Positions 34,288 through 45,689 of a stretch of 64,000 bases of DNA are shown in pieces. This DNA is from Sinohyriopsis cumingii (taxonomy: Eukaryota; Mollusca; Bivalvia; Unionida; Unionidae): the NCBI GenBank assembly GCA_028554795.2, contig CM068838.1, positions 92,214,974-92,278,973 on the forward strand, written 5' to 3'. Position numbers and translations under genes: made by a program. Numbering within the stretch: the stretch's first letter is position 1; the number at the start of each line of letters is the position of its first letter. The notes beneath the pieces are model-generated. The model was not told where the DNA came from, did no database searches, and was given only the letters and a program-made list of their open reading frames with translations.

Positions 34288-34643
34288 TCAACCAACTGTT
34301 CGACCATATTTAACTGCCATCATTGAGGGTCTGTCTTTGGGGTTCCTCTTGACTTTACCCATCCTTTTCCCTGTGAATGACCTCTTGAATAACTCCCTAA
34401 ATCCTTTGTGAAGATGTTCAGGGTCAATAATTTAATCAATTCCCGCCCATTATCACTAATGAATGTCTCCATTTGCGACTTGAGTTGTTCCATCCGATTA
34501 CTGTTTGGATCTTCCATGTTGATGCAGCAGTCACTACTTAATGTCTCTTGCATCTTGGCCATAGGCCAGTTTTCAAATTTTATTCCTTAACCTTAACCTA
34601 CCAACTTGACATCCTCGAGTAATTTTACTTTTCCGCTTTCTGG
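34288..34643 (-). pseudogene. broken second exon of an unidentified gene, probably transposon-borne
   Basis: Read on the minus strand after a good acceptor (TTATCTTTCAG above 34643). One frame gives PESGKVKLLEDVKLVG, two TAA stops created by a GGTTAA duplication (near 34585-34597), then IKFENWPMAKMQETLSSDCC and MEQLKSQMETFISDNGRELI. Near 34405 the frame shifts by one base and continues FRELFKRSFTGKRMGKVKRN and then PKDRPSMMAVKYGRTVG with a TGA at 34288-34290. A different frame after the acceptor gives a nuclear-localisation-like TRKRKSKITRG. The long protein-like runs separated by small lesions indicate a decayed gene. I cannot name the family. A Lys/Arg-rich nuclear protein is an inference. 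Confidence 0.62.
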
Positions 34644-34953
34644 TCTGAAAGATAAAGTTAGTTTATTAGTACAGATAACCTCTGATCAACATCTTCAGCT
34701 TTTATCACATTATTGCTGTATAATCCAATTTTATTTACTTTAGTGGAATAATTATGATCCAGCTCAAAATTATTTAATCCCTTACACTTAATACACAACT
34801 TACTGAGAATTTATATTATCTGGAGAATTTTGTCACTGGTTTCATTGCCCTTTTATTTTAACTGAAGCTGATTAGCCATAAGTACAGTGACAGGAGTCTG
34901 ATGTTTTATCAATAAAATATGACAAACTTTTTACAACATATTTACACTAATTA

Positions 34954-34957
<4 letters not shown>

Positions 34958-35022
<65 letters not shown>
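34958..35022. repeat. (TA)n microsatellite
   Basis: About 32 TA pairs lie in the putative intron between the two broken exons. Confidence 0.97.
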
Positions 35023-35025
<3 letters not shown>

Positions 35026-35514
35026 AGTACAGACACAGTTACTTCATTCTGTCACAAGTTTCTGTTTTCTATTGATAAAATGTCACTAATGCATCTTAAC
35101 TCCAACTCTGAATGTTGCATATCACTTCCGGTTTTATCACATTGTTCTTTGTGTCTGTATTCTTGTGTGCAAGTTGACACATGAAATAGCTTAGTTCTTC
35201 TTAAATTTACCAAATCGCATCAGATCATACAAATAGTGATATCACAAAACAGAAAACGATACCGAACATCTAAATTACTGTAGTAAATGCAGTGCTGTGT
35301 CTAATGTATTGAAATTGAAAGGGGGGTGTGTGTTTGATATAGAATATAGGAAGCAGAGTAGTGTTTAGTGATTTTAAAAAATTTGAAGAGCAACTCTAAA
35401 TTGGGTCTGAAGAAATCATTCGCTAGTTTGGTTAAAACTAATATGATGACATAAAAATCAATAAAATATCCATATAACTTCCACTGAGTAATCATGAATG
35501 ACCAAATTACTCAC

Positions 35515-35670
35515 CGCAATTTCAATGATCCTGGCTGGGTATGCTTTTCCTCCTAATTTTGCTCTCATCAAATCATTTCCTTCATATTCTTCAAAATCTC
35601 TATTTGGCACTTCTATTGACTTGAAAGAAATGATATGGAAAATATTCTCATCTGTCCATTCCACAGGAGT
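35515..35670 (-). pseudogene. first visible exon of the broken gene, small basic/acidic domain
   Basis: Minus-strand frame of 52 codons: TPVEWTDENIFHIISFKSIE, then VPNRDFEEYEGNDLMRAKLG and GKAYPARIIEIA. It ends at a consensus donor GTGAGT just below 35515. The pattern W-T-D-E ... G-x-K-A-Y-P-A-R-I-I-E-I resembles the small beta-barrel (Tudor/PWWP-like) modules at the N-terminus of uncharacterised BEN-domain-type invertebrate proteins. That is a family impression, not a proven match. No ATG is in frame: only GTG (35662-35664) or an A-rich AG border at 35671 is available, so the start is lost or non-canonical. Spliced to 34643 the phase 0 join gives the TRKRKSK reading, which dies 23 codons later. 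Confidence 0.6.
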
Positions 35671-35759
35671 CTATTTTTTTTTTGTTTTAGTGCTCGCTGC
35701 TGAACTGTTTGCGTGCTCTTTTGTTTGTAGAGGAAAAGGAGGTCGAGATGCTGAAATCG

Positions 35760-35830
35760 CGCACATATATTAACCAATTATTTCATGTCTTCTTTCACAA
35801 TCATCCAATCAGGATAATCGTTGTTTACAT
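35760..35830. promoter_or_regulatory. possible promoter with CCAAT boxes
   Basis: CCAATTATT (35772-35781) and CATCCAATCAGG (35804-35815) with TATATATG-like DNA on the minus strand (near 35763) lie just upstream of the broken gene's first exon. This is weak, motif-only evidence. Confidence 0.25.
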
Positions 35831-36163
35831 ATTTCTGTTTTTTGCGGCAAACTGGTGATTGTTACAAGTCAACAGAGTTTAGGATGAAAATGTTAGAACA
35901 AAGTAATTTCAAGCTTTTATAGTAGGTATTTTGTCGGCCAGAAGATATTTATCCATAAAACTACTCAGGTTAAGTACACAAGTACTAAATAAAAGATTTC
36001 TATGAACATTTATACATTATCGTATCATTTGTTTAATTTATTTATCTTTATATTTCACAAATATTGTGAGGTAGTTTGTTTAAAGAATTTTCATGAATGT
36101 TGTATGAATATAATGGTACAGAAATGTCATAAACATTTTCAATAAATATATTGGTGATGCATC

Positions 36164-36400
36164 AAAGTACTTGAATTGTTCATAAACCAAGTTCATGACA
36201 TTTCAGGAACTTTAAAGTTATTATAATAGTTCATAACTGTTCATCAATGTGTTCATGAACTTCATGTATGATTCATCAAAATTCCTGAAGTGTTCATGAA
36301 CTTAGTTGTGGAACTTTCATGAACATCTGAAGAACAGTTCATGTACATTCATGAACAGTTAGCATCAATGTTCAAAAAGTCATGACTTTGTTCTTGCAGG
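36164..36400. repeat. cluster of TTCATGAAC palindromes, right
   Basis: GTTCATGAACTT, TTTCATGAACAT, ACATTCATGAACAG and similar forms recur irregularly. Complemented, the outer end reads GATGCTAACTGTTCATGAAT. This resembles GGCATTAACTGTTCATTAAT at 33741-33760 near the outer end of the left cluster, which would make the two clusters inverted termini. Confidence 0.7.
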
Positions 36401-36424
36401 GGTGAATCAGACCAGCAGATCAGG

Positions 36425-36570
36425 GTCTATGTCATAACAGAGTCATAATGTATTATGCCCCAGTGCTAGATCTCACTATAAACTGTCACACTGCAGACAT
36501 CATAGTGATATGACTGAACTATTTTTAAAGCTTTGTTAAAAATCCAAAAACACACACACACACACATGCT
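36425..36570 (+). mobile_element. SINE family B, 3' end
   Basis: TATTATGCCCCAGTGCTAGA, AACTGTCACACTGCAGACAT and CATAGTGATATGACTGA follow the body of the 1130-1458 copy. They end in TTAAAAATCCAAAAACACAC and a (CA)n tail (36548-36568). The head is missing. Confidence 0.82.
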
Positions 36571-36884
36571 AATGTGTCAACAAGCTCAGCCAATAATAGT
36601 GAACCAAGATCTTCATTACACAGGCCTATTTGCCAAGCTTGATCAAAATCTTATCAAAAATACAGTCTATCAAGTAGTGACAACCTAAGCCAGTCTGAAG
36701 CAAGATCACCTTATAGATATGCATGGGTCTCACTCATGATAAAAATAACATTAAATAGCTTATTTACCAAGTCTTATTCAAATCAGGTCAGACATAAAGT
36801 GGTACTGAAGTTCGGATATGCATATGCAAGATCTCATTAATACATGCAAATAATAAACACATTATTTATCTTGATGATATGTGT

Positions 36885-37060
36885 TTGTTTTTCTTGTTTT
36901 TAATGCCACTTTTAACACATAAATGTTATATGATGCCAAAGAAATAGGAGCTAAATGCCTTTCTTGATGACAAAATGAAGCAGCAAACCTGGATGTGATC
37001 TCTGAAATATGAGTCCAATGTTCTACTATCTGAACTACCAGGGCTCTCTTCTTGAAGATT
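36885..37060 (-). mobile_element. tRNA-derived SINE, family C-like, diverged
   Basis: On the minus strand a tRNA-like head (CCTGGTAGTTCAGATAGTAG, near 37030-37050) is followed by an eroded box B and AAGAAAGGCATTTAGCTCC. This resembles the body of the SINE at 20970-21155. The end is A/C-rich (AACAAGAAAAACAAAC). Confidence 0.55.
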
Positions 37061-38607
37061 TAAGCCTACTTACCAAGTTTGATCAAAACTAATTGAGAAT
37101 TACATAGTGGAAACAAGCTAGTAAGCACATCATCACATCAAGGTCACTTCATTAAATCATGTGAATCTTGTGGATTATTCACAAAATTTAACACTGTAAT
37201 GACATAAGCATATAAAAACTGTAAAATGGTCTCCTGAGGGTTAACAAGGTCAAGTAATCAGATGTAAGCTAATCCACTAAATGAAGATAAACAAAAATGT
37301 TAAATCCTTGAAGAAAGTGTTTCTTCTTTTCTACAAACCACATTCTTGTATACTATCCTGGACCTTTCCAGCTGGAACTTCACTAGATGCATCCCCATGA
37401 GAAAAGGCAATCTCCATAACTCACCTATTATAACACTCAAGATGCCACACTAGATCCAACACAATAATATATGATTCACCAGAAGAAAAGTTATTCTCAA
37501 GAATGATCGAACACGAAACTGATCTGGCCAACCACAGTATTATCATGTAAAATTTTGGGCAGATGAGAAATACAGTCAATGTCCTGAGGCAGTCCATCAT
37601 CACAACATCAATAAGTCTGTCCAGAGTGATTTGTTGTCCATAATAAATGAATACTTCAACACACAGTTAAACACATAAAACACAGCAGGTGTCCAGAATT
37701 ATTGCATGTCATATATGCCTAACGTACGAGTAATCTGTTGTCAATAAGGATATTCCAGTACCTACTTAATCAAAGTCAACAATATAATGTCCAGCGGTAC
37801 TAAACGCATAATCAGAATAAACAGTAAAACCTGTCATGAAAGACCATTGCTGTGAGAAATCACCTGTCTTGAAAGACCAGATTCTGAGTGAAGAGTTAAT
37901 GACTACATGGTTTTATGACATGTCTGAGATATAATACCACCAGCACTGAGACCACGTTTTATATAGAGAAAGAATATTATTATATAGGTTAGAGAATTTT
38001 TCATTCATCTCCTTAAACCCAAGTTGGCATGTTATGGCACATTTAGATAGTTCCCGGATGATGTCATCAACAGCCATATTTGTTGTATGCTGGAAGATTT
38101 ACCATTGGGTTTATATGGTGTTTGGAAGTTGAAATAAATTCATTGAATCTCACTATAATGTTACAAAAAGACATACATAAACAGAATGCAAATCAGGCTT
38201 TCTGTTACTATCTATATCTGTATTTATAAAATGATTTTGCTTCAAATTGTCATGTTTAAAACGGCTAAATCTGGTGGTTGCATATATGAGAAATTGCCAG
38301 GTTGCCCATCGTCCAGGTAAATGGGCAGAATATCATCTGTTAGTGATCTTATCGGGATGCATCTATTGCCTTGCCTGCACACACCACCCTAGACTGCTTG
38401 ACTACATACACATAAAAGGCTGGTACCTAAGTCCTGTGCCAAGCAGACACACTCACATGCTAATGCTAACCCTGTAATTAACAACTAACACTAATTATCA
38501 AAATACATGTAGATAACAACTCAGGATTCCACTGAGAGAAATGAAGGCAACATAATACAATATAGAAATTTTAAAATATACACCAAATAATAAGGAAGGA
38601 GTACATG

Positions 38608-38610
<3 letters not shown>
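37061..38610. other. spacer, no gene seen
   Basis: No coding stretch with splice support on either strand. Confidence 0.4.

Positions 38611-38674
<64 letters not shown>
38611..38674. repeat. (TA)n microsatellite
   Basis: About 32 uninterrupted TA pairs. Confidence 0.97.
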
Positions 38675-38678
<4 letters not shown>

Positions 38679-38904
38679 CATGGCTTAACTAAAGCCTATA
38701 GTACTGACTACAGTCCACCTGACTTAGAGTCCATCCTACTGACTAGTTCACATCACTTGACTAAAATTCATGTTATCTTGAATGTAGTCCAAGTGGTTAG
38801 ACTTCAGGTCACATTTCTTGACAGAGAATGCACTGAATAAATGCATGCTGCATTGGAACAAGTCAGGATCATGTTACAGCCGTTTATAGTCATTGCATGT
38901 GGCC

Positions 38905-39812
38905 TTGCTAATTGCAGCATCAATAATTAGTCCTCAGTAAGCAGTATTAATAATTAGTCCTAAATATGCAGCATCAATAATTAGTCCTCAGTAAGCAGTA
39001 TTAATAATTAGTCCTAAATATGTAGCATCAATAATTAATCCTCAGTAAGCAGTACTAATAATTAGTCCTAAATATGTAGCATCAATAATTAGTCCTCAGT
39101 AAGCAGTATTAATAATTAGTCCTCAATATGCAGCATCAATAATTAATCCTCAGTAAGCAGTATTAATAATTAGTCCTAAATATGTAGCATCAATAATTAG
39201 TCCTCAGTAAGCAGTATTAATAATTAGTCCTCAATATGCAGCATCAATAATTAATCCTCAGTAAGCAGTATTAATAATTAGTCCTAAATATGTAGCATCA
39301 ATAATTAATCCTCAGTATGCATCATCAATAATTAGTCCCAAGTATGCAGCATCAATAATTATTCATCAGTATGCAGCACAAGTAATTAGTCACTAGTAAA
39401 CAATGTCAGTGATTAATCCTCACTATGCAACGTCAGTTTTTATTTCCCAGTATGCAGCATCAATAATTAGCCCTCAGTATGCAGCATCAATAATTAGTCA
39501 TCAATATGCAACATCAATAATTTTCCTCAATATGCAGCATCAGTAATTGTCCTCATTATGCAACATTATTAATTGTCCTCAATATGCAGCATCATTAATT
39601 GGTCCCACTATGCAGCATCAATAAGTATTCCTCAGTATGCAACATCAATAATTGTCCTCAGTATGCAGTATCAATAATTAGTCCTCAGTATGCAGCATCA
39701 ATAATTGTCCTCAGTATGCAGTATCAATAATTAATCCTCAGTATGCAGCATAATTAGTCCCCAGTATGCAGCATCAATAATTAATCCCCAGTATGCAGCA
39801 TCAGTAATTAAA
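38905..39812. repeat. 27-bp minisatellite with a 54-bp dimer
   Basis: Units of GCAGCATCAATAATTAGTCC followed by TCAGTAT. Between about 38910 and 39310 two unit types alternate strictly (GCATCAATAATTAGTCCTCA then GTATTAATAATTAGTCCTAA), giving a 54-bp dimer. From 39310 on, the units are monomeric and increasingly diverged. Confidence 0.94.
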
Positions 39813-41204
39813 ATACAGGAGAACAAAATGGGAAATGACTGTACCAACTCGAGTTGTCATATCATTGTTTTGTATATTACAGTAAATTTGAATCATGTCC
39901 CTCCCCCATTACTTGAACACTGTTTAACCAGAAATATCAATGAAGCTGTTGAAACTGAATAAAAAAGAGTAACTTATAAACTTTCACTGACAGGACACCT
40001 ACACTATTTTCATATTATTTGTTCATTTTGCACATGTGTTTTTATGGTCAAGGTCAATCCTGGCACCTTATAGAATTCTTCCTTCCAACAATGAATTCTC
40101 CATATCAATGGGTTTGAAATAAACTTCTTTTTTAGTAATACTTGTAGTTGCATTTTGATAGCTGTAATCTTTTTAAATACTAACAATCAGGCTATTTTCA
40201 ATGTCCACTAGCACAGATTTTATCTTGAAATAAACAACTGCAAAATACCATTAGCAAAAATGAAAGCTTGCCAGCATCAATTTTGAACCCAGGTCAAGTT
40301 TAATATAATAATCCATCAGTTAGGACAAAACATTGCACAATTCCATAGTAATGAAATATTATCAGATTTCCGTGCCTTGGTCACCAAGATCTGTATTTCC
40401 TGTCTGTCATTACAGAAACAAATTGCAAAAAGTGTCTTTTGACCACTGAGTAAATTTCCCATTTTCAAATCCTTTTACATGTGGTGCATTGTATTACTAA
40501 TTATTAAGTAAAGTGACTGATTGGTGATACTGACAGCTGAAGAATTCTGATTCTGAAATTGTGAAATGTTGATGGTCATGAAAATCATGACAAGTCCGAG
40601 TGAGAAACACACCATTAAATGCAATGCAATAATGAAGAGTCAGTCAAGTACATATTTATTGGGCAATAAAACAGACAGCAAACATGGTCAAAAAGGCATT
40701 AGACTTGAACAGTTTCATTCTAATTATGTCTGAGTTGAAGAAACAAATAATACACGTGAATTGATTTAGGATTTTTTTAATATATAAATAATTAAAAACA
40801 AATAACCATTTTCACTCAAAGAAATATATCTGGTTGTAATAAGTATGGAAAAAAAATCACTGCTTGATCCTTATATTGCAATAAATTTTTTAATGAAATG
40901 ATGATTTATGCCATTTTGCTGTACAAGCTTTCCTTTTAATGCCACTTATAATGAAGAAATAACAATTCATGCCAATGTATTTGGTTTTTTTTACATCATC
41001 ACTGGTGCCATGTGCTATGACTTGGGCAAAGCTCACATGCCTAATATGTTTTAAAGTTATGCATAAATAATCATAACTTGATAATTTTCCCAAAAACATA
41101 TTTACAAGTATGCTATCTGATTTATGCCATAACTTAACCATCGGATTTCATCTAATGCACAATTTGAACATCACCTGTAGAGTATAAAATAATGTGAATA
41201 AATA
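39813..41204. other. spacer, no gene seen
   Basis: AT-rich. No coding evidence. Confidence 0.4.
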
Positions 41205-41400
41205 ATTGGCAATACTGCACAAGGTAAATGTTAAAATGTGAATACTGCACAAGGAAAATGTTAAAATGTGAATACTGCACAAGGTAAATGTTAAAATGTG
41301 AATACTGCACAAGGTAAATGTAAAAATGTGAATACTGCACAAGGAAAATGTTAAAATGTGAATACTGCGCAAGGAAAATGTTAAAATGTGAATAATGTTT
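41205..41400. repeat. 30-bp minisatellite, 6.5 units
   Basis: GGTAAATGTTAAAATGTGAA followed by TACTGCACAA. GGTAAATG and GGAAAATG alternate irregularly. Two minus-strand repetitive frames run through. Confidence 0.95.
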
Positions 41401-42235
41401 AAAATCATACATGAATAGTAACTAATATGCATTGTAATATAATTTAAAATAAGTGTATTCAATTTAGCATTTCTTTCACCTGATTTACTGGGTGTGGGAA
41501 TTTTACCTCAATTTACTCATGGTTTGAAAAGTTGGCCCCTAAAGTTTTAAGCCAACAGGCAGTAAGCATGCTGGCAAAAAACAAACCAATAATAAACAAA
41601 TGCTAAAAGGAAACTGAACAGCTGCAAATGACCTTATATAAAGATTGACCAATATAAATGACATAAAAACTAAATCATCAATACATGGACTGACCAATAT
41701 TAATGACTAATTAAAAAAGGACCAATAAGATCAAACTGGAGTAAATAATCAACTATACTTGCATACAAGATCAAAACAAATTGTCAATGTATGAAGTACA
41801 AGTTACTAGTACCTACATCTCTCTTAGGTTTAAAAGAAGAAAAATAAAAGGGTGGGGGTGGAGGAGGATTGAAAATAATTCTCCTAAAACTGCCTAACTG
41901 CCTGAAGCAAATTTAAATGTGAGGAACAGCTGGCTTAATCAAAGCTAGGGTTTATTACTGACTGGTGGGTTAATATCAAAACATGTAACTACCAGTCAGA
42001 GTCAGTAAAGGGTTAAATAGTTAAACCTGTGAGGCAGCCTTGTTTATAATGAAGGCAGCATGCTGAAAATATCCACTTTTTGGATCAAAAGCCAACTGCA
42101 TCCTCTTGATGTGGTATAAACATTTTTAAAAAATTATTTCCTTTGTGATAATTATCAAGTCAAAAATAATCAAATCCTAAGAAAACAACATCAACTTTTT
42201 TCCAATTCTTTTTACAATGTATTTTGTTTCCAAAA
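41401..42235. other. spacer, no gene seen
   Basis: A CATTGACCAATATNAATGAC motif recurs twice (41645-41705). Otherwise plain. Confidence 0.4.
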
Positions 42236-42244
42236 CCAAGTTGT

Positions 42245-43200
42245 GGTAATGTCTCATTAGAGCGCAAACCATTAGAACTTATCACACTAGAGCACAAAAA
42301 ATATTTTTGTCCTACTAGAGATAATCTTATTAGGGCGCATCCCATTAGAGCGCGAAGAACTAGTATCACTAGAGCGCGAACAATGAAAAACATATTTGTT
42401 AACTGTAACTTTATATTTATTTTAAATTGGTTGATTCAGAATATGGCTAATACCAGTTATCAGTTCAATAGATCAATGCTCCCATCGTTGTACATTACCG
42501 TCAGTCTCTGAATGCGTTTTTCAATGTCCAAATATTTCTTGTTTGGACGTACCACTTCTTGTCCTGCAGTGATTTGCAGTCGTGTAACGGCTGAACTTTC
42601 CTGCTCATCACAAATTGCTGTAAGTAGATGCCAGATGTTCGGATGATGTTTGTTGACCAGACGATTAAAGCGATTATGCCATCCCTCACAAAGATTGTTC
42701 GTTCGTAGGTCCCTAAATTATAGTGATGTTGACCAAGGATCAATCTATTACAGTACTGTGTTTGTGTTATATATGTATCTATATTGTTTTATTCATGTAA
42801 TATCATGTTTGTGCTAGGAATGACCACTTTATATATTTTAATTTGCATTACATTTTTTATCTACTTGTTTATTTGCGTACAAAAAAGAAAAAACTGGTGT
42901 AAGGTATAATAGTTGTATAAAATTATGTGTATTGATGGTTCTCTGGTTTCTGTCTAGTAATTATTTTCTAATAGTGATGAGACCGCCGTTTTTGTACATA
43001 TTATAATATATATATATAACATCAAACGTGATGGCAATTCAATCTTGTTGAACTTAATTTTTTTCTCCGCGCCCTACTGGGAATGTGCTGTAGTGAGATT
43101 TTTTTGCACCCTAATGGGACTAGCTCTAATGAGAGAAAAAAAAATTGCAGCACCTCACTGAGCAGTGCTCAAATGGGATGTGTTCTAGTGAGACCAAACC
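42245..43200. mobile_element. Mutator-like (MULE) DNA transposon, 956 bp, internally deleted
   Basis: Seen: an exact 9-bp direct repeat CCAAGTTGT lies immediately outside both ends (42236-42244 and 43201-43209). The ends are inverted repeats: GGTAATGTCTCATTAGAGCG on the left, and GGTTTGGTCTCACTAGAACA for the right end complemented. Both termini (about 42245-42382 and 43066-43200) are built from iterated degenerate CAYTAGAGCGC motifs. Inside, on the minus strand, is the last exon of a MULE-type transposase (42465-42712). Known: Mutator-superfamily elements make 8-11 bp, typically 9-bp, target duplications. Inference: a deletion derivative that lost most of the transposase but kept the ends, so it may have moved in trans. 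Confidence 0.9.
42465..42712 (-). pseudogene. MULE transposase, C-terminal exon remnant
   Basis: Minus-strand frame after an acceptor (ACTATAATTTAG above 42712): DLRTNNLCEGWHNRFNRLVN, then KHHPNIWHLLTAICDEQ, continuing KKYLDIEKRIQRLTVMYNDG and ending in a natural-looking TGA at 42465-42467. The T-N-N-x-x-E-G-W-H-N-x-F block followed by HP-x-I-W/Y and an E-Q pair is the C-terminal signature of the MULE transposases found in animal genomes beside FLYWCH zinc fingers. The catalytic DDE part is absent from the element. The exon itself is uninterrupted, so the loss of the upstream exons may be by deletion rather than long decay. A domesticated host gene is less likely given the TIRs around it. Confidence 0.85.
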
Positions 43201-43796
43201 CCAAGTTGTATAGTCTTCTTTTAACCAGTTAATGTCCAGGACTAACACCCATCACTAGCACAGTAATTTGTGCAAAATAAAATAAAATAAAGTTCCCTGG
43301 AGATTAAAGTAGCCCCCAAAGAGGCCAATGCCATGGAATTTAGGGCATATTCCATACGCAAACCATGTGATGACAGCCATTTGAATACTAGTCAGATGGC
43401 AGCCATTTGTACACTTAATAACCAAAATTGGATGGCAGCTATTTTGAACTCTGCATAACCTAAATTAAATCATCAGCAATTGAATCCTAGTTATATGAGG
43501 CTTGATAATTTTGTCTGCATGCACAGCTAACAAGTTTATTTTGCAATGTAAATTAGATTTCTGTTTTTTATTTTGACTAGCCTTGGGTACCATATTAGCG
43601 TAAGTGCCAAAACCTGATGTTATAACATGTAAATATACTACTAGTTTAAGATATGACATTTATCTTTTTGCAAGAGTCGATTTTCTGTAAATGATCAGTG
43701 TGAGAGGTCATGATAATTCAATCATATGGCGTGCAAAATTGGCCACCACAATACATTATAAACATAAACAATGTCAATGGCACTGTTTGGAAACTC

Positions 43797-43797
<1 letters not shown>

Positions 43798-43833
<36 letters not shown>

Positions 43834-44890
43834 CCTTATTTAAAGGGGGTAACACAATTAGCTAAAAACTAATCTACCTTGAGGCCCTCATACAAAGGAA
43901 TTTATTTATTTAAGCTGCATCTCTGAAGCCACTGGATATATTGGGTTTGGAAGAAGGAAATAGAGTGGGCATTTCTAATCTCAACTGGAATACTATTCCA
44001 GAGCAGAGTTCCAGAGTATTGGAAACTTTTTTTAAATAACTCCTTATTTGGTTTGGGAATTTTATATTGTTTGGTAGATATGGATCGCAGGTGGGGAGTA
44101 TTACCAGGTAGCCTATACTGGAATAGTGATTGTAAATATTCAGGAGCACTATTCTGAGATATCCTGTACATTAATTTGGCTTTTCTCAAACAGATTCGGT
44201 CTTTAATAGGTAATATTTTTAACCTACCAGCTAAACTTTCCTTGCTTTCTTTCTGGATTGATATTAGCCCAAATGCTCTTTTTTGAAGATGTGCCAGCTT
44301 TGCTATGTTTTTATCATTTGAATTACCCCATACTGTACTACAGTAGTCCAAATAGGGTTGTATGTAACTGTTTCCTGTGCCTTTCAGGGAGAAAATGTCT
44401 TATCCTACTGAGAAGCCATAAACTTGCATTGACTTTTTTACTGGTATGTTTGATATGTTCAGTCCATGATAGGTTATTATCTACCAGAACACCAAGTAGC
44501 CTATCATGACAGACTATTTGCAGATTTGTATCCTTCCATGTCAGACATAGTTCATCACTATCAAGATTTGTCCTTCTTTGCCGTGTTGAGATAAGTAATA
44601 TTTTAGTTTTACCAGTATTTACCACCATGACATTACATGTGCACCAGTTTTCCAGTTTGTTTAGTGCATTCTGTAAAGAAATTTCGAGCTCATGCTTTGT
44701 GTTTTGGATGTCTGACAATGTTGTGTCATCTGCATAGAGATCTGTAGATGATATTGAGTCTCTTAGTAAAAGTGGTAGGTCATTAATAAATAAAATGAAT
44801 AGTAGTGGACCTAGAATTGAGCCTTGTGGTACTCCATATCTAATTGTTTCAGGTTCAGACAGAACATTATTTATGTTCAACATGTCATTT
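43798..44890 (-). mobile_element. 5'-truncated LINE with (TTA)n tail
   Basis: On the minus strand the element runs from about 44890 to a 3' UTR with GTTACCCCCTTTAAATAAGG and then a TTA repeat tail (43798-43832). It starts inside the reverse transcriptase, as usual for 5'-truncated insertions. It is a different subfamily from the 12.3-kb LINE, though with a similar ATT-type tail. Confidence 0.88.
43902..44883 (-). pseudogene. LINE reverse transcriptase, 3' half, one frameshift
   Basis: Two overlapping minus-strand frames. 44338-44883 carries RYGVPQGSILGPLLFILFIN (RT motif with PQGS and GPLLF) and LYADDTTL (the YADD catalytic box of palm motif C), then KTKILLISTRQRR and LLGVLVDNNLSWTEHIKHTS. 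A frameshift between about 44340 and 44351 moves to the second frame, which reads DYCSTVWGNSNDKNIAKLAH and LQKRAFGLI and ends KSFQYSGTLLWNSIPVEIRN and a TAA at 43902. The N-terminal RT motifs and the endonuclease are missing, and a TGA stands just before the first frame. Both catalytic Asp residues are present, but the copy is clearly dead. Confidence 0.92.
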
Positions 44891-45689
44891 CAAACTTGTA
44901 TGATTAAAGAGCAAATAAAAAATAATTTAAAGAAGAAACCTAAACTGTATTTGCCTGAAACAGTTGATGTCATTTATGTGAACCAGTTAAAAGTACTGAT
45001 GAAAATCATTAGTTTTAGGCTCTGGGAGTTTTGGTGGGACTTTGTGTGGTAATCAGTCATTTGGAATGGGATGTTATATAATACAAGGATAAGAAAACAA
45101 GCTACAACAGATACCTGTATCATAATGTGGTCAACATGCATCAAGGAGGTCAAAGTGCATCTCACTCCCCACTTTTAACAAAATGTACCTATTCTGCATA
45201 ACAAAAATACTGTACCGGTTCACCTGTTTGATAAAAGTGACCTGTCAGCAGAACTTGCCACAAATATGGTTGCATAATAAGGGTTACTCTCAGGGCAACA
45301 TGATTTCTTTTAAGAATCTTGGGGGTCTTAAAGTTTAAAATACATGACCTTGTTTATTTTGTTCATTTCTTATGGAAGCTAAGTCACCTACTTTCTGTTA
45401 CAACCTGACACAGTATGAACCCTGTAATCTATGACTTAACACACCCTTCTGTGAGAATACAGTACAACCAGGTCATGAAAAGGTCAAGATCTTATCTCAC
45501 TTTCAAACTGTTACACATTACATTAATTTGATACTTTTTTTCAATTGTTGTTCTGTTGTTAGATGGAATATTAAAAGGATTTTGTAATTATGATGAAGAC
45601 AGCAAAAGCATTATTCACCAACCAGAAATGGAATGATGGTTTACCTCCACCCTAAAGATAAAACAAAGGTGCCTCTCTATGAACTCCCC
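44891..45689. other. spacer, no gene seen
   Basis: No coding evidence on either strand. Confidence 0.4.

Noticed and set aside
42224-42511. Plus-strand ORF through the MULE left end
   Set aside because: It crosses the target duplication and the terminal repeat. The protein-like reading is on the minus strand.
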